A stretch of DNA of 64,000 nucleotides, from positions 1 through 64,000 of the forward strand of contig NZ_JAOEFD010000002.1 of assembly GCF_025420485.1 (NCBI RefSeq). Direction: 5' to 3'. Under the pieces are notes generated by a model. It saw only the letters and a program-made list of their open reading frames with translations. It ran no database searches and was not told the origin of the DNA. Shown here piece by piece: positions 16,553 through 28,066 of this stretch. The stretch is from Nesterenkonia marinintestina (lineage in GTDB: Bacteria > Actinomycetota > Actinomycetes > Actinomycetales > Micrococcaceae). A program made the position numbers and the translations under genes. Position 1 is the stretch's first letter. Each line of letters opens with the position of its first letter.

Positions 16553-18256
16553 ATGCAGGGACCAGGCGAGCCTCAGCAGGAGATGTCGAGCTCCGGCGAG
16601 GCGGGGGGCGGTCGGCTCGCGACCGCCCACGACCACGGGCCCACCGACGTGCCTCTGCTCGAGGAGACGATCCCGGAGAACCTGCGTCGCACCGCCGAGC
16701 GGTTCCCGGACCGGGAGTGTCTGGTCGACGTCGGCGCCGGCCGCCGGTGGAGCTACGCCCAGTTCCGTGAGGACGTGCGCCGCTTCGCCGTCGGGCTCCA
16801 CCGCGCCGGAGTCCGCGCCGGGGATCGGGTCGGCATCTGGGGGCCGAACTCCTGGCACTGGATCCTCACCCAGTACGCCACCGCCGAGATCGGCGCGATC
16901 CTGGTCAACATCAATCCCAGCTATCGGCAGCACGAGCTCAACTACGTGCTGGAGCAGTCCGGGACCACGGCGGTGATCTGCTCACGACGGTTCAAGGACC
17001 AGGACTACCCGGGGATGCTGGCCCGCGCGCAGCGGGAGGTCGGCGGCGTCGAGCTCGCCGTGATCATGGACAGCCCCGAGTGGTCCGAGCTCACCGGCGC
17101 AGAGATCGACGTCGACCTGCTGGCCGAAGTCTCGGCGACGATGTCGCCGCGGGACCCGATCAACATCCAGTACACCTCCGGCACCACAGGCTTCCCGAAG
17201 GGTGCGCTGCTGACCCACCGGAACATCCTGAACAACGGCTTCTTCGTCGGTGAGGTCTGCCGGTACACCGAGGCGGACCGCATCTGCGTCCCGGTGCCCT
17301 TCTACCACTGCTTCGGCATGGTGATGGGCAACCTGGCGGCGACCACCCACGGAGCCGCCGTCGTCATCCCGGCCCCGGCCTTCGACCCGGAGGCCACCCT
17401 GCAGGCCGTGGCCGACGAGGCCTGCACCAGCCTCTACGGGGTGCCGACGATGTTCATCGCCCAACTCAGCCTCGAATCCCGGGACCGGTTCGACCTGAGC
17501 ACGCTGCGCACCGGGATCATGGCCGGGTCCCCCTGCCCGGAGGAGATCATGCGTCGGGTCATCGGGGAGATGCATATGGAGGAGGTCACCATCTGCTACG
17601 GCATGACCGAGACCTCCCCGGTCTCCACCCAGACCCGCACCGACGACTCCCTCGAGCGCCGGGTCAGCACCGTCGGGAGGGTGGGGCCGCACGTCGAGAT
17701 CCGCATCGTCGACCCGGTCACCGGTGAGACCCTCCCGGTGGAAGAGGACGGAGAGTTCTGCACGCGCGGCTACTCGGTGATGTCGGGCTACTGGAACGAC
17801 GAGGAGAAGACCGCCGAGGTCATCGACTCCGACGGCTGGATGCACACCGGCGACCTCGCCCGGATGGACGCCGACGGGTACGTCCAGGTCACCGGCCGGC
17901 TGAAGGACATGGTCATCCGCGGCGGGGAGAACATCTACCCCAGGGAGATCGAGGAGTTCCTCTACTCCCATCCGGACATCCTCGACGCGCAGGTCATCGG
18001 CGTCCCCGACGAGAAGTACGGGGAGGAGCTGATGGTCTGGGTGCGGCTGCGCGGCGGTGCCGAACCGCTGACCGCACGAGGACTGCGGGACTACTGCGAG
18101 GGCCGGCTCGCGAAGTACAAGATCCCGCGCTACGTCGTGATCGTCGACGAGCTGCCCACCACCGTCAGCGGGAAGGTCCGTAAGGTCGAGATGCGGGAGC
18201 AGGCGGTGGACCTGCTCGCCGACGGGCAGGTCGACGACGTCCGTGCCGGCGGCTGA
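16553..18256 (+). CDS. AMP-forming acyl-CoA synthetase (FadD35-like)
   Basis: ANL-superfamily enzyme of 567 residues that activates a carboxylic acid with ATP and CoA. Motifs: the P-loop [16 protein letters not shown] (near 205), [10 protein letters not shown], the hinge [21 protein letters not shown] and the C-terminal catalytic lysine region [13 protein letters not shown]. The first 35 residues are an extra Gly/Ser/Glu-rich leader. AAGGGGAG lies upstream of ATG 16553. The gene corresponds to fadD35 of the M. tuberculosis leucine cluster. The substrate is not known; acetoacetate or a branched-chain acid would fit the neighbours. Confidence 0.9.
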   Translation: MQGPGEPQQEMSSSGEAGGGRLATAHDHGPTDVPLLEETIPENLRRTAERFPDRECLVDVGAGRRWSYAQFREDVRRFAVGLHRAGVRAGDRVGIWGPNSWHWILTQYATAEIGAILVNINPSYRQHELNYVLEQSGTTAVICSRRFKDQDYPGMLARAQREVGGVELAVIMDSPEWSELTGAEIDVDLLAEVSATMSPRDPINIQYTSGTTGFPKGALLTHRNILNNGFFVGEVCRYTEADRICVPVPFYHCFGMVMGNLAATTHGAAVVIPAPAFDPEATLQAVADEACTSLYGVPTMFIAQLSLESRDRFDLSTLRTGIMAGSPCPEEIMRRVIGEMHMEEVTICYGMTETSPVSTQTRTDDSLERRVSTVGRVGPHVEIRIVDPVTGETLPVEEDGEFCTRGYSVMSGYWNDEEKTAEVIDSDGWMHTGDLARMDADGYVQVTGRLKDMVIRGGENIYPREIEEFLYSHPDILDAQVIGVPDEKYGEELMVWVRLRGGAEPLTARGLRDYCEGRLAKYKIPRYVVIVDELPTTVSGKVRKVEMREQAVDLLADGQVDDVRAGG

Positions 18257-18311
18257 ACGGACGGGGCCGGACGAGCGGCGAACACGCGAACAGAACGAAC
18301 GAGGAGAAGCG

Positions 18312-19769
18312 ATGGTTCAGCGACACAGCAGTGCGGCGGAGTCCCTGGAGGGACTGCTCTTCGACGGGATGACCCTGGCCGTCGGGGGCTTCGGCCTCTG
18401 CGGCATCCCGTCCGACCTGATCGAAGCGGTGCGGGACTCCGGGGTGAAGGACCTGACCATCGCCTCGAACAACATGGGCGTCGACGGAGCGGGCCTCGGG
18501 CTCCTCCTGGAGAACGGACAGGTCAGGAAGATCATGGCCTCCTACGTCGGCGAGAACAGGCTCTTCGCGGAGATGTTCCTCGCCGGCGAGGTCGAGGTCG
18601 AGTTCAACCCGCAGGGGACCCTCTCTGAGCGGATGCGCGCCGGAGGGGCGGGCATCCCCGGGTTCTTCACCAAGACCGGGGTCGGCACACAGATCGCCGA
18701 CGGCAAGCAGCACCAGGACTTCGGCGGTGAGACCTACGTGCTCGAGGAGGGCATCGTCGCCGACGTCTCCCTGGTCCACGCCCACACCGCCGACGAGTAC
18801 GGCAACCTCGTCTACAACCTGACGGCGGGGAACTTCAACCATCTGGCCGCCACCTGCGGCCGGGTCACCGTGGTCGAGGCCGAGAACATCGTCGCGGCCG
18901 GGGAGATCCGTCCCGACCAGGTGATGACCCCCTCGGTGTTCGTCCAGCGGCTGGTCCCGGCCTCCGCGCGGCCGAAGCTGATCGAGAAGACCACCACCCG
19001 GCCGCGGCCCGCCCCCGCCGGCTTCAGCAGCGAACCCGCCGACGGCGGGTCCGAACCGGCGGAGACCTCGACGGCCGAGACCGAGCGCCCCGAGGTCGGC
19101 TGGACCCGTGACGAGATGGCCGCGGTGGCAGCGGCCGAGCTGAACGACGGGGACTACGTCAACCTGGGCATCGGCATCCCCACCCTGGTGGCGAACCACC
19201 TGCCCGAGGGTGTGCACATCACCCTGCAGTCCGAGAACGGGATCCTCGGCACCGGACCCTTCCCCTACGAGGGTGAGGAGGACGCCGACCTCATCAACGC
19301 CGGCAAGCAGACCGTCACCCTGCTGCCGGGCGCCTCGATCTTCGACTCGGCCACCAGCTTCTCGATGATCCGCGGCGGTCACGTCCAGGCCGCGATCCTC
19401 GGAGCCATGGAGGTCACCGACCAGGGAGACCTGGCGAACTGGACGATCCCGGGCAAGCTGGTCAAGGGGATGGGCGGGGCCATGGATCTGGTGGCCGGCA
19501 CGCCGCGGGTCATCATCGTCATGGACCACACGGCGAAGTCGGGCACACCGAAGATCGTGACCGAGTGCTCCCTGCCCCGCACCGGGGTCGGCGTGGTGGA
19601 CCGCATCGTGACCAACCTCGCGGTCTTCGACATCGAACCGGTCGACGCCGAGGACCCGACCGGTGGACGCCGGATGGTCCTGCGCCGACTGGCACCGGGT
19701 GCCACCGTCGAGTCCGTCCGGGAGGCCACCGAGCCCGAGTTCGAGGTCGACGCCGAGCTGAAGTCGTGA
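18312..19769 (+). CDS. 3-oxoacid CoA-transferase, A and B subunits fused
   Basis: A 485-residue fusion of the two SCOT subunits. Residues 1-225 are subunit A ([49 protein letters not shown]). After a 35-residue Pro/Ala/Glu-rich linker comes subunit B from about residue 262 ([20 protein letters not shown]), with the active-site Glu in [15 protein letters not shown] and GGAMDLVAG. It transfers CoA from succinyl-CoA to acetoacetate, the end product of the leucine pathway. ATG 18312 has GAGGAGAAG upstream. A second, unfused pair follows at 19835-21233, so the activity is encoded twice in a row. Mammalian SCOT is fused in the same order. Confidence 0.9.
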   Translation: MVQRHSSAAESLEGLLFDGMTLAVGGFGLCGIPSDLIEAVRDSGVKDLTIASNNMGVDGAGLGLLLENGQVRKIMASYVGENRLFAEMFLAGEVEVEFNPQGTLSERMRAGGAGIPGFFTKTGVGTQIADGKQHQDFGGETYVLEEGIVADVSLVHAHTADEYGNLVYNLTAGNFNHLAATCGRVTVVEAENIVAAGEIRPDQVMTPSVFVQRLVPASARPKLIEKTTTRPRPAPAGFSSEPADGGSEPAETSTAETERPEVGWTRDEMAAVAAAELNDGDYVNLGIGIPTLVANHLPEGVHITLQSENGILGTGPFPYEGEEDADLINAGKQTVTLLPGASIFDSATSFSMIRGGHVQAAILGAMEVTDQGDLANWTIPGKLVKGMGGAMDLVAGTPRVIIVMDHTAKSGTPKIVTECSLPRTGVGVVDRIVTNLAVFDIEPVDAEDPTGGRRMVLRRLAPGATVESVREATEPEFEVDAELKS

Positions 19770-19834
19770 CCGTCACACGGGGCCCCTCTCGTCGGTCCGC
19801 CCGGATAGGGTGGTGACGACGAGAGGAGTCCTGC

Positions 19835-20561
19835 GTGTCCGTGCTGCGATCCGACGCCCGCGACGCCGTCGCCGACGTCGTCTTCGACGGTATGACCATC
19901 GCTCTTGGGGGCTTCGGCCTCAGCGGCGTCCCCGCCGACCTCATCGACGCCGTCGTCGAGACCGGTGTGAGGGACCTGACCGTGGTCTCGAACGTGATGG
20001 GGATCGACGGCGCCGGACCGGGCCTGCTCCTCGAATCCGGCCAGGTCAGCCGCGTGGTCTCCTCCTACGTCGGGGGCAACCGGCTGTTCGCCCAGCTCTA
20101 CATGGACGGTGAGATCGACGTCGAGCTGACCCCGCAGGGGACCCTCGCCGAGCGTGTCCGTGCCGGTGGCGCCGGGATCCCCGCCTTCTACACCAAGACC
20201 GGCGTCGGCACCCTCGCGGCAGAGGGCAAGCGGCAGGAGGTCTTCGACGGGGAGACCTATCTGATGGAGCGCGCCATCGTCTCCGACCTGTCCCTGGTGC
20301 GCGCCCACACCGCCGATGAGTGGGGGAACCTGACCTACCGGCTCTCGGCCGAGAACTTCAATCCCCTGGTCGCCACCTGCGGCCGGGTCACCGTGGCCGA
20401 GGCCGAGGAGGTCGTCGCCGCCGGGGAGATCGACCCGGACAGGGTGAAGACGCCGTCGGTGTACGTCGACCGGCTCATCCGCTGCATCGACCGGGAGAAG
20501 CTCATCGAGCAGCGCACCACACGACCCCGCCCCGCCGAGTCCGCCCGGACGGAGGAGCCCC

Positions 20562-20578
<17 letters not shown>
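19835..20578 (+). CDS. scoA: 3-oxoacid CoA-transferase subunit A
   Basis: A 247-residue subunit A, closely similar to the first half of the fused transferase just upstream: [33 protein letters not shown] and the last part [17 protein letters not shown]. The GTG start at 19835 is preceded by GAGAGGAG. The gene overlaps the subunit B gene by 17 bases. It corresponds to scoA of the M. tuberculosis cluster. With scoB it should form the acetoacetate:succinyl-CoA transferase. The similarity to its fused neighbour points to a tandem duplication followed by fusion or splitting. Confidence 0.92.
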
Positions 20579-21233
<655 letters not shown>

Positions 21234-21318
21234 GCAGGGGCCCATCGGCCGGGCTATCATCGGTAGGTGCGAGCACCTGCGGCGATGAGGCCGCACTCCT
21301 GACGGCGAGAGGAACCCC

Positions 21319-22383
21319 ATGGCCCACGAATCGTCCGCCCCGCACGAGGCTGCACAGGACGGCCCAGGCGCCGAGTTCTCGGAGCTCTCGCCCCGCCTGT
21401 CTGTGGGGGACGCCGAGCCGGACCGCAACCTCGCCCTCGAGCTCGTCCGGGTCACGGAGGCCGCGGCGATCTCAGGCGGCGCCTGGGTCGGCCACGGGGA
21501 CAAGAACGCCGCCGACGGTGCCGCCGTCGATGCGATGCGGTCCCTGCTCGACACGGTGAACCTCAACGGCGTGGTCGTGATCGGGGAGGGGGAGAAGGAC
21601 GAGGCCCCGATGCTCTACAACGGTGAGCGGGTGGGCAACGGCGCCGGACCCGAGGCCGACGTCGCCGTGGACCCGATCGACGGCACCCGTCTGACCGCGC
21701 TGGGCTACAACAACGCCCTGTCGGTGCTGGCTGTGGCCGAGCGCGGATCCATGTTCGACCCCTCGGCCGTGTTCTACATGGACAAGCTCGTCACCGGACC
21801 CGAGGCGGCCGACATGGTCGACCTGCGGCTGCCGGTCAAGCAGAACCTGCACCTGATCGCCAAGGCCAAGGGCAAGTCCATCAGCCAGCTCTCCGTGGTG
21901 GTCCTCGACCGTCCGCGGCACAACGAGCTGGTCGACGAGATCCGTGCCGCCGGCGCGCGCACCCGCTTCATCATGGACGGTGACGTGGCCGGCGGGATCG
22001 CGGCCGCCCGTGAGGGCTCGGGGGTCGACGCGCTGATGGGCGTCGGCGGGACGCCGGAGGGCATCGTCACCGCCTGTGCGATCCGGGCCATCGGGGGAGT
22101 GATCCAGGGTCGTCTGGCGCCGAGCGACGACGAGGAGCGGCAGGCCGCCCGCGACGCAGGTCACGATCCCGACGCCATCCTGGCCACCGAACAGCTGGTG
22201 ACCTCGGACAACTGCTACTTCGCGGCCACCGGCATCACCGACGGCGATCTGCTGCGCGGGGTCCGATACCACGGGGAGACCGTGACCACGCAGTCGATGG
22301 TCATGCGGGCGAAGTCCGGCACCGTGCGCACCGTCGAGGCGGAGCATCAGGCCCGGAAGTGGAAGTCCTACACCCGCCGCTGA
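21319..22383 (+). CDS. glpX: class II fructose-1,6-bisphosphatase
   Basis: A 354-residue GlpX-type phosphatase of gluconeogenesis. Signatures: [36 protein letters not shown] (metal site) and [20 protein letters not shown], then [18 protein letters not shown]. The N-terminus has about 35 extra residues. GAGAGG precedes ATG 21319. The 3' end overlaps the convergent manA gene by 16 bases. In many actinobacteria glpX lies beside a DUF4245 gene; here that gene is at 6425-7162, so the leucine cluster separates the usual partners. Confidence 0.95.
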   Translation: MAHESSAPHEAAQDGPGAEFSELSPRLSVGDAEPDRNLALELVRVTEAAAISGGAWVGHGDKNAADGAAVDAMRSLLDTVNLNGVVVIGEGEKDEAPMLYNGERVGNGAGPEADVAVDPIDGTRLTALGYNNALSVLAVAERGSMFDPSAVFYMDKLVTGPEAADMVDLRLPVKQNLHLIAKAKGKSISQLSVVVLDRPRHNELVDEIRAAGARTRFIMDGDVAGGIAAAREGSGVDALMGVGGTPEGIVTACAIRAIGGVIQGRLAPSDDEERQAARDAGHDPDAILATEQLVTSDNCYFAATGITDGDLLRGVRYHGETVTTQSMVMRAKSGTVRTVEAEHQARKWKSYTRR

Positions 22384-23684
22384 CCCTTCCGGCCCGACTG
22401 GGCGAGGAACGCCTGGGTGCCGGGCTGAAACCGGGCCGTCACCCCACCGGGGCCGGCGGTGATCAGCGCGGACTCTCCCGGGGCCAGGACGACGGTTCCA
22501 GAGCCCGTGGAGGACCCGCCGTCGCCGTGCAGTTCGACGGTCCCGGCGGTGCAGAGCAGCACCGACGCGCGATCAGACGCCAGTCGGGCGGTCCCTCCTT
22601 CGCCGTCGTCGGGTGCGTCGAACCGGTCGAGGCGGAACTCCGGACAGTCCGGTCGATAGGACCAGCGGGACACCGGGCCGGCGTCGACCTGCACCGGCGT
22701 GCAGCGGGGGACGGGCAGCACGGCACAGTCGGTGACGTCCACGAGCTCCTCGACGTCGACGTGCTTGGCGGTCAGCCCCCCGCGCAGCACGTTGTCCGAA
22801 CTGGCCATCACCTCCACCCCGACCCCGTGCAGGTAGGAGTGCAGGTTCCCCGCCGGCAGGTACAGCGCCTGGCCGGGGGAGAGCACGACGCGGTTCAGCA
22901 GCAGGGCGACGACGACGCCGGGATCCCGGGGGAAGGCGGCGCAGGCCCGCAGGATCGTGTCCGCCGAACCCGGAGTCAGCCCGGGCTCCGTCGGTCCGAC
23001 CACCTCTGCCAGTGAGGCGGACGCCGCGGCGAATGCGTCACGGTCGTCCTGCAGCACCGTCCGCAGCGCCCGGTCCAGGGCATCATCCGGCTCGCCGTCC
23101 GAGGCCCGTGAGAGCGACTCGGCGAGCCGGCCGAGTGCGGCGGCCGCATCGGTGTGCCCGTGCTCGGTGAGCCGCCGCGCCAGAGTCTTCAGGTCCGATG
23201 CGGACTGATCGACGGGGCGGAACCCGCACAGGGCGGTGAAGTCCTCCAGGGCGAGGAGCAGCTCCGGCTTGTGGTGTCGGTCTCGATACATGCGCTGCGG
23301 CGCGTCGACGGGGACGCCGGCCGCCTCTTCGGCGTCGAACCCGGCCGCGGCCCGCGCCGCCGTCGGATGGGTCTGGATCGACAGCGGGCTCGCCGCGGCC
23401 AGGACCTTCAGCAGGAACGGCAGCTCAGCCTGGTCGGCGCTGGGCCCCAGCAGTTCGGGGCGGGCGGCGAACAGCCGGTCCAGCGGGACCGGTTCCCCTG
23501 CGGCACCGGAGGGCACCACTGAGGAGGGTGCCGTCGGATGTGCGCCCATCCAGAGTTCGGCCTGCGGGCGTCCGTCGGCGGTCCATCCGAACCGGTCGGC
23601 GAAGGCCGTGGGGGACCCCCAGTCGTAGTGCTGGACCGGGTTCCGCATGCGCAGGACCCTCGGCTCAGCGGGGGGAGCACTCAT
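22368..23684 (-). CDS. manA: mannose-6-phosphate isomerase, class I
   Basis: A 438-residue zinc isomerase linking fructose-6-phosphate to mannose-6-phosphate, the source of GDP-mannose for envelope glycans. Visible marks: [17 protein letters not shown] at the N-terminus, [14 protein letters not shown] (Gln and His zinc ligands), [19 protein letters not shown] (Glu ligand) and [30 protein letters not shown] (His ligand). The convergent overlap with glpX is 16 bases. On the other side its start overlaps the LCP gene by 20 bases, so it is the last gene of a purK-purE-LCP-manA series. Confidence 0.95.
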   Translation of the reverse strand: MSAPPAEPRVLRMRNPVQHYDWGSPTAFADRFGWTADGRPQAELWMGAHPTAPSSVVPSGAAGEPVPLDRLFAARPELLGPSADQAELPFLLKVLAAASPLSIQTHPTAARAAAGFDAEEAAGVPVDAPQRMYRDRHHKPELLLALEDFTALCGFRPVDQSASDLKTLARRLTEHGHTDAAAALGRLAESLSRASDGEPDDALDRALRTVLQDDRDAFAAASASLAEVVGPTEPGLTPGSADTILRACAAFPRDPGVVVALLLNRVVLSPGQALYLPAGNLHSYLHGVGVEVMASSDNVLRGGLTAKHVDVEELVDVTDCAVLPVPRCTPVQVDAGPVSRWSYRPDCPEFRLDRFDAPDDGEGGTARLASDRASVLLCTAGTVELHGDGGSSTGSGTVVLAPGESALITAGPGGVTARFQPGTQAFLAQSGRKGQRRV

Positions 23685-25416
23685 AGTTCCCCTGTGCCGC
23701 CTCTTCCAGGATCCGCGTCTCGCCGGCGTCCTGGGCCTGCTGGAGGAACTCGGCGGTCAGCGCCGAGCCGTCGGGCTGGGTGGGCTCGGGGACCTCCTCC
23801 TCGATGTTCGGCTCGTCGTCGGCCGGAGCGTCGCGGGTCTGCACGGAGGCGGTCGGAGTGACGGCCGTGCCGGGCAGCATCGTGCCCGCCGTCCCCGCAG
23901 CCTGCGGCGCGGTGTCCGATACCTGCGGCGCGGTGTCCGATACCTGCGGCGCGGTGTCCGATACCTGCGGCGCGGTGTCCGATACCTGCGGCGCAGCACC
24001 GGCGCCGAACCAGTCGAACCAGCCCGAGCCGCCGTCCTCGGCATCGATGAGCTCGTCGACCCGCCGGTGGACCTCGTCGAAGTCGGGGTAGGTCGAGAAC
24101 TGGGCCGAGGCGTCGCCGAAGTCCGGGGCCCCGAGCACCAGCCGCTGGGGCTCGTGGTCCTGGGCGTCCACTGCGAGGTCGAGGAACGAGCCCAGCTGAT
24201 TGCGCGGCAGGTCCGTCTCTACGAGCTGCTCGCCGGCCTGCATGAGATCGGTGAACTTGGTGAGCACGGTCTGTGGGCTGAACTGGGAGATCATCGCCTG
24301 CTGGATGCACTGCTGTCGCTGGATCCGGTTGTAGTCCGAGGAGAACTCGCGGGACCGCGCGTAGGCCAGGGCCTGCTCGCCGCTGAGGGTGTATTCGCCG
24401 GGGGACAGCCACACGTCGCCCCAGGTGCCGTCCTCCCGCGGTCCGCGGTAGGGCACCCACCCGCCGGACTCGATGTCGACCCCGCCCATGGCGTCGATGA
24501 AGTCGCTGAAGCCGTCCATGTCCACCATCACGTAGCCGCGGATGTCGAGTCCGACGCTGCCGGAGACGGCATCCATCATGGCCTCGGCCCCGGGGTCCTC
24601 GGCGTCCGGGTAGAGGTCGGTGTGCTCGTCCATCACCTCGGGGTAGAGGAAGTTGATGATGCACTCGTCGCCGCAGCTGTACCCGTCCGGGTAGACGTCC
24701 CACAGGGGGGAGCCCTCCCGGAACTGGGCGTTCTGCAGGTTGCGCGGCACCGAGATCATCAGCGACTCGCCGGTGGAGGCGTTGACGCTCATGACGTGGA
24801 TCGAGTCCGGGCGGACACCCTCGCGCCCCTCACCGGCGTCGGCGCCCAGCACCAGGATGTTGTATCGGCCGTCGACCGCCTCGATCGGCGGACCGGAGGA
24901 GAAGATCCCGCCCAGCGAGTCGCGCGACTGGTCGAATATGTGCGCGGCGAAGAGCATCCCGCCGGAGGTCACCACCATCAGCACCGCCAGGACGACGGCG
25001 AGCCCCGGGCGCCACGTGCCCTCGAGCAGGTGGAATCGGATCAGACGCATCGTGTCGATCCAGATCAGGACCCACCCGACGGCCAGGACCACGCACACCA
25101 CTGTCAGCAGTCCCAGCATGAACGGATGGGCGGTCAGGGTCAGCAGCAGCCGGCGCAGGGTGAGCATCAGCACCAGCGCCAGCAGCAGCACGGCCCAGAC
25201 CCCGAGCGCCACGGCGAGGGCGATGCGTCCCAGTCGGCGCGATCCGGCGACGACCTGGGCCCCGCCGGGCACCAGCAGCGTCAGCAGGAGCAGGATCACC
25301 GCGCGACGGCGCCGCTGCGGTTGGGTGGCCCCGGCCGGATCCCGAAGGACGTCCCGGTCGTGGTGCTGACCTCGAGGCTGCAGGTCGGGGACCCCGGCGT
25401 GCTGCTGTGCGGTCAC
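23665..25416 (-). CDS. LytR-CpsA-Psr (LCP) family cell-envelope ligase, four membrane segments
   Basis: A 583-residue membrane protein. Four hydrophobic segments (about 38-58, 62-85, 98-120, 135-157) precede an extracytoplasmic LCP domain at about 185-370 with [19 protein letters not shown], the basic SVPRNLQ motif, [20 protein letters not shown] and [24 protein letters not shown] cut by a three-residue segment. LCP enzymes transfer polyprenyl-linked glycopolymers to peptidoglycan. The C-terminal tail is disordered and acidic with four APQVSDT repeats. The start overlaps the purE stop, and the tail overlaps the manA start. Four membrane helices is more than the single one usual for LCP proteins. 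Confidence 0.9.
   Translation of the reverse strand: MTAQQHAGVPDLQPRGQHHDRDVLRDPAGATQPQRRRRAVILLLLTLLVPGGAQVVAGSRRLGRIALAVALGVWAVLLLALVLMLTLRRLLLTLTAHPFMLGLLTVVCVVLAVGWVLIWIDTMRLIRFHLLEGTWRPGLAVVLAVLMVVTSGGMLFAAHIFDQSRDSLGGIFSSGPPIEAVDGRYNILVLGADAGEGREGVRPDSIHVMSVNASTGESLMISVPRNLQNAQFREGSPLWDVYPDGYSCGDECIINFLYPEVMDEHTDLYPDAEDPGAEAMMDAVSGSVGLDIRGYVMVDMDGFSDFIDAMGGVDIESGGWVPYRGPREDGTWGDVWLSPGEYTLSGEQALAYARSREFSSDYNRIQRQQCIQQAMISQFSPQTVLTKFTDLMQAGEQLVETDLPRNQLGSFLDLAVDAQDHEPQRLVLGAPDFGDASAQFSTYPDFDEVHRRVDELIDAEDGGSGWFDWFGAGAAPQVSDTAPQVSDTAPQVSDTAPQVSDTAPQAAGTAGTMLPGTAVTPTASVQTRDAPADDEPNIEEEVPEPTQPDGSALTAEFLQQAQDAGETRILEEAAQGNYECSPR
23901..23994 (-). repeat. 21-bp tandem repeat inside the LCP gene
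   Basis: Four exact copies of a 21-base unit (starts 23901, 23922, 23943, 23964) plus a ten-base partial copy to 23994. On the coding strand each copy gives the seven residues APQVSDT. The copies are identical at DNA level, so the array is young or kept homogeneous and is likely to vary in copy number between strains. In-frame changes only lengthen or shorten the outer tail of the protein. Confidence 0.95.
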
Positions 25417-25970
25417 CGGCCGCCCCGACTGCGGTAGGCGGACAGGGTCGAGGCCTCGTCGCGCAACGAGGCACCCTTGGCGTGGGCGGACTCCGCCAGC
25501 GACTCCTGAAAGGCGGACATCTCGCGCCGCAGCCGTGCCCCGAGCTCATCGCCTCCGGCGGCGAGGGTGCGCACCGCCAGCAGCCCGGCGTTGCGGGCGC
25601 CGCCGACCGAGACCGTGGCCACCGGCACTCCGGCCGGCATCTGCACGATCGAGAGCAGCGAGTCCATCCCGTCGAGGTGCTTCAGGGCCACCGGGACGCC
25701 GATGACCGGCAGCGGGGTGACCGAGGCCAGCATCCCGGGCAGGTGGGCGGCCCCGCCGGCTCCGGCGATGATGACGCGCAGTCCGCGGTCGTGGGCCTCA
25801 CGGCCGTACTCGATCATCTCGGCGGCCATGCGGTGGGCCGAGACGACGTCGGCCTCGAAGGGGACGCCGAACTCCTCCAGGGTCTCCGCGGCGGCCCGCA
25901 TGGTGGGCCAGTCGGAGTTCGACCCCATGACCAGTCCGACCAGGGCGTCCTCGGGTGCGGTGTCAGTCAT
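25413..25970 (-). CDS. purE: N5-carboxyaminoimidazole ribonucleotide mutase
   Basis: A 185-residue class I PurE of purine synthesis, which moves the carboxyl group of N5-CAIR to give CAIR. The motifs [20 protein letters not shown] and [19 protein letters not shown], then [15 protein letters not shown], are complete. ATG 25970 was chosen because it overlaps the purK stop by eight bases; the longer open frame is a purK shadow. The 25-residue C-terminal extension ([20 protein letters not shown]) exceeds the typical PurE. The partner PurK is encoded directly upstream. Confidence 0.96.
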   Translation of the reverse strand: MTDTAPEDALVGLVMGSNSDWPTMRAAAETLEEFGVPFEADVVSAHRMAAEMIEYGREAHDRGLRVIIAGAGGAAHLPGMLASVTPLPVIGVPVALKHLDGMDSLLSIVQMPAGVPVATVSVGGARNAGLLAVRTLAAGGDELGARLRREMSAFQESLAESAHAKGASLRDEASTLSAYRSRGGR

Positions 25971-27285
25971 CGGCGGTCTCCTCCGTCGTCGGGGCCCGGA
26001 GCGGGCGGCCTTCGCTGAGCTGATGGGCGACCTCAGCGGCCAGCCGCCGCGCCTCCTCCACAGTCTCATGATCATCTCCGTCATGGACGACGATGCTGAT
26101 ATGTCCGATCTTGCGTCCCGGGCGGGCCTCCTTGCCGTAGAGGTGGACCTTCGCCTGTGGGGCGGTTCGCATCGCCGCGGCCAGCTGGGTGTGGGGTCGG
26201 GCCTCGTCACCGCCGAAGACGTTCTTCATCACTGTGGTGCTGCGCGGTCCGGCGACCGGTGCCGTGTCGCCCAGCGGCAGGCCCAGCACGGCCCGCAGAT
26301 GCTGCTCGAACTGCCCGGTCACCGCGCCGTCGATGGTCCAGTGCCCGGAGTTGTGCGGCCGCATGGCCAGCTCGTTGACGAAGACTCCGCGGCGTTCGCC
26401 CTCGGAGACCTCGAAGAGCTCCACGGCCAGCATCCCGGTGACGTCGAGCCGCTCGGCCAGCGTCCGGGCGATCTCGACGGCCCGGTCGAGCAGGTCCTGA
26501 TCGGAGTGTGCCTCCGGCGCGTCCGGTGCGTCCGGTGCGGCCGGCGCGGTGACCACGTCGCAGACTCCGTCGGTCTGGTCCGATCGGACCACCGGGTAGC
26601 TGCGCATCTCGCCGTCCGCCGAGCGGGCCACCTGGGCGGAGAGCTCCCGGGTGAAGGGCACCTTCTCCTCGGCCAGCAGTCCGACGCCCTCCCGGGTGGC
26701 CCGGGCGAACCAGTCCTCGGCCTCGTCGACCTGCTCGGCCGAGCCGATCACGCGCACGCCCTTGCCGTCGTAGCCGCCGCGCGAGGTCTTCAGCACCACC
26801 GGCCAGCCGACCCCGTCGCCGAACTCGGTGAGCTCGTCGGCGGTGGTCACCTCCCGCCACTGCGGGTTGGGCAGGTCCAGATCCTCGACGGCGGCGCGCA
26901 TCGTCAGCTTGTTCTGCGCATAGCGCAGCGCGCTCGGTCGGGGGTGCATCTCGGTGCCCGCGGCCTCCAGCGCGGCGAGCACCTCAGCGGGCACGTGCTC
27001 ATGGTCGAAGGTCACGAGGTCGACCTCGCGTGCGAATGCGGTGACGTCCTCGACGCTGCGATAGTCGCCCACCGTGGTGCGGGGGATGACCTGGGCGGCG
27101 GAGCTCAGCCAGGAACCGGCCAGCAGCCGCAGCTCCACACCCAGTGCGGTGGCCGCAGGCGCGGTCATGCGGGCCAGCTGCCCGTCGCCGAGCACTCCGA
27201 CCCGCGGACGGCCTCGTCGGGGGGCGCCGGGACGCTGGTGGGAGCCCGCAGCGGGCGGGGCTGAGGGGGGCTGTTCGACAGTCAC
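25963..27285 (-). CDS. purK: N5-carboxyaminoimidazole ribonucleotide synthase
   Basis: ATP-grasp enzyme of 440 residues using AIR, ATP and bicarbonate. It begins [13 protein letters not shown] (residues about 28-40), has the [11 protein letters not shown] segment, the ATP-grasp loop [16 protein letters not shown] and [19 protein letters not shown] (metal and substrate residues) near 330. It starts with GTG 27285 and has a 27-residue Pro/Arg-rich leader. An Ala/Pro/Asp-rich insertion ([17 protein letters not shown]) lies in the middle of the ATP-grasp domain. First gene of the purK-purE-LCP-manA series, divergent from gtrA. Confidence 0.96.
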   Translation of the reverse strand: MTVEQPPSAPPAAGSHQRPGAPRRGRPRVGVLGDGQLARMTAPAATALGVELRLLAGSWLSSAAQVIPRTTVGDYRSVEDVTAFAREVDLVTFDHEHVPAEVLAALEAAGTEMHPRPSALRYAQNKLTMRAAVEDLDLPNPQWREVTTADELTEFGDGVGWPVVLKTSRGGYDGKGVRVIGSAEQVDEAEDWFARATREGVGLLAEEKVPFTRELSAQVARSADGEMRSYPVVRSDQTDGVCDVVTAPAAPDAPDAPEAHSDQDLLDRAVEIARTLAERLDVTGMLAVELFEVSEGERRGVFVNELAMRPHNSGHWTIDGAVTGQFEQHLRAVLGLPLGDTAPVAGPRSTTVMKNVFGGDEARPHTQLAAAMRTAPQAKVHLYGKEARPGRKIGHISIVVHDGDDHETVEEARRLAAEVAHQLSEGRPLRAPTTEETADD

Positions 27286-27424
27286 AGTCCCTCATTATGA
27301 GACATGGGGCCGGACGAGACCCGTACGAGCGCGCCGCGCGGACCGAATCTCGTCTCCGCCGCACACTCCAGCGGGGTCTCAGGATGTCTCCAGGAACTTC
27401 CGTAGACTGGGGGAGGACCGGCGC

Positions 27425-28066
27425 ATGAGCAGCGAGCCGGCTCGACGGTCCACTCCCGCAGTCGTCCACGGAAGCGCCACGTCCATGATCTCCTCCCTCG
27501 TCGTGCGGTGCCGCGACCTCGTGCAGAGGCTGTGGCGGGAGCTGGCCAAGTTCGGCGTCGTCGGCGGGCTGGCCTTCGTCATCGACTCGGGGATCTTCAT
27601 CTGGCTGATCCGCGGCCCCATGGACGACTCGCAGCTGAAGGCCAAGGTGGTCGCCGGCGTCGTCGCCACCCTGTTCTCCTGGGTCGCCAACCGCTACTGG
27701 ACCTTCCGCCACCGACGGACGCGGGCCAAGACCCGTGAGCTGCTGATGTTCCTGTTCATGAACGCCATCGGGCTGGGCATCCAGACCGGATGCGTGGGCA
27801 TCAGCAAGTATCTGCTCGGTATGGACTCGGTCACACAGGTGTTCATCGCCGGCAACGTGATCGGCCTGGTGCTGGCCACGGCATTCCGCTTCGTGGCCTA
27901 TAAGCTGTGGGTCTTCACCGGAGACCACGCCGCCGAGCCCGAGGACCACGGCCCGCACCTGCTCAGCGACCGCGAGCTGCTCACCGGAGAGGTCCCGGTG
28001 GTCTCCCCCCATCAGGAGGGGACCGACTCCTCCTCGGCGGTGCGCAGCCACTCCCGGCGCGGCTGA
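27425..28066 (+). CDS. GtrA-family membrane protein
   Basis: A 213-residue protein with four hydrophobic segments in the GtrA domain (about 42-165): LAKFGVVGGLAFVIDSGIFI, then VAGVVATLFSWVANRYWTFR, FLFMNAIGLGIQTGCVGI and IAGNVIGLVLATAFRFVAYK. GtrA proteins are thought to move polyprenyl-phosphate sugars across the membrane for envelope glycan decoration. ATG 27425 follows a GGGAGGA ribosome site. The hydrophilic C-terminal tail overlaps the convergent TIGR03089 gene by 55 bases. The neighbourhood (purK, LCP protein, TIGR03089) is conserved in actinobacteria. Confidence 0.9.
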   Translation: MSSEPARRSTPAVVHGSATSMISSLVVRCRDLVQRLWRELAKFGVVGGLAFVIDSGIFIWLIRGPMDDSQLKAKVVAGVVATLFSWVANRYWTFRHRRTRAKTRELLMFLFMNAIGLGIQTGCVGISKYLLGMDSVTQVFIAGNVIGLVLATAFRFVAYKLWVFTGDHAAEPEDHGPHLLSDRELLTGEVPVVSPHQEGTDSSSAVRSHSRRG

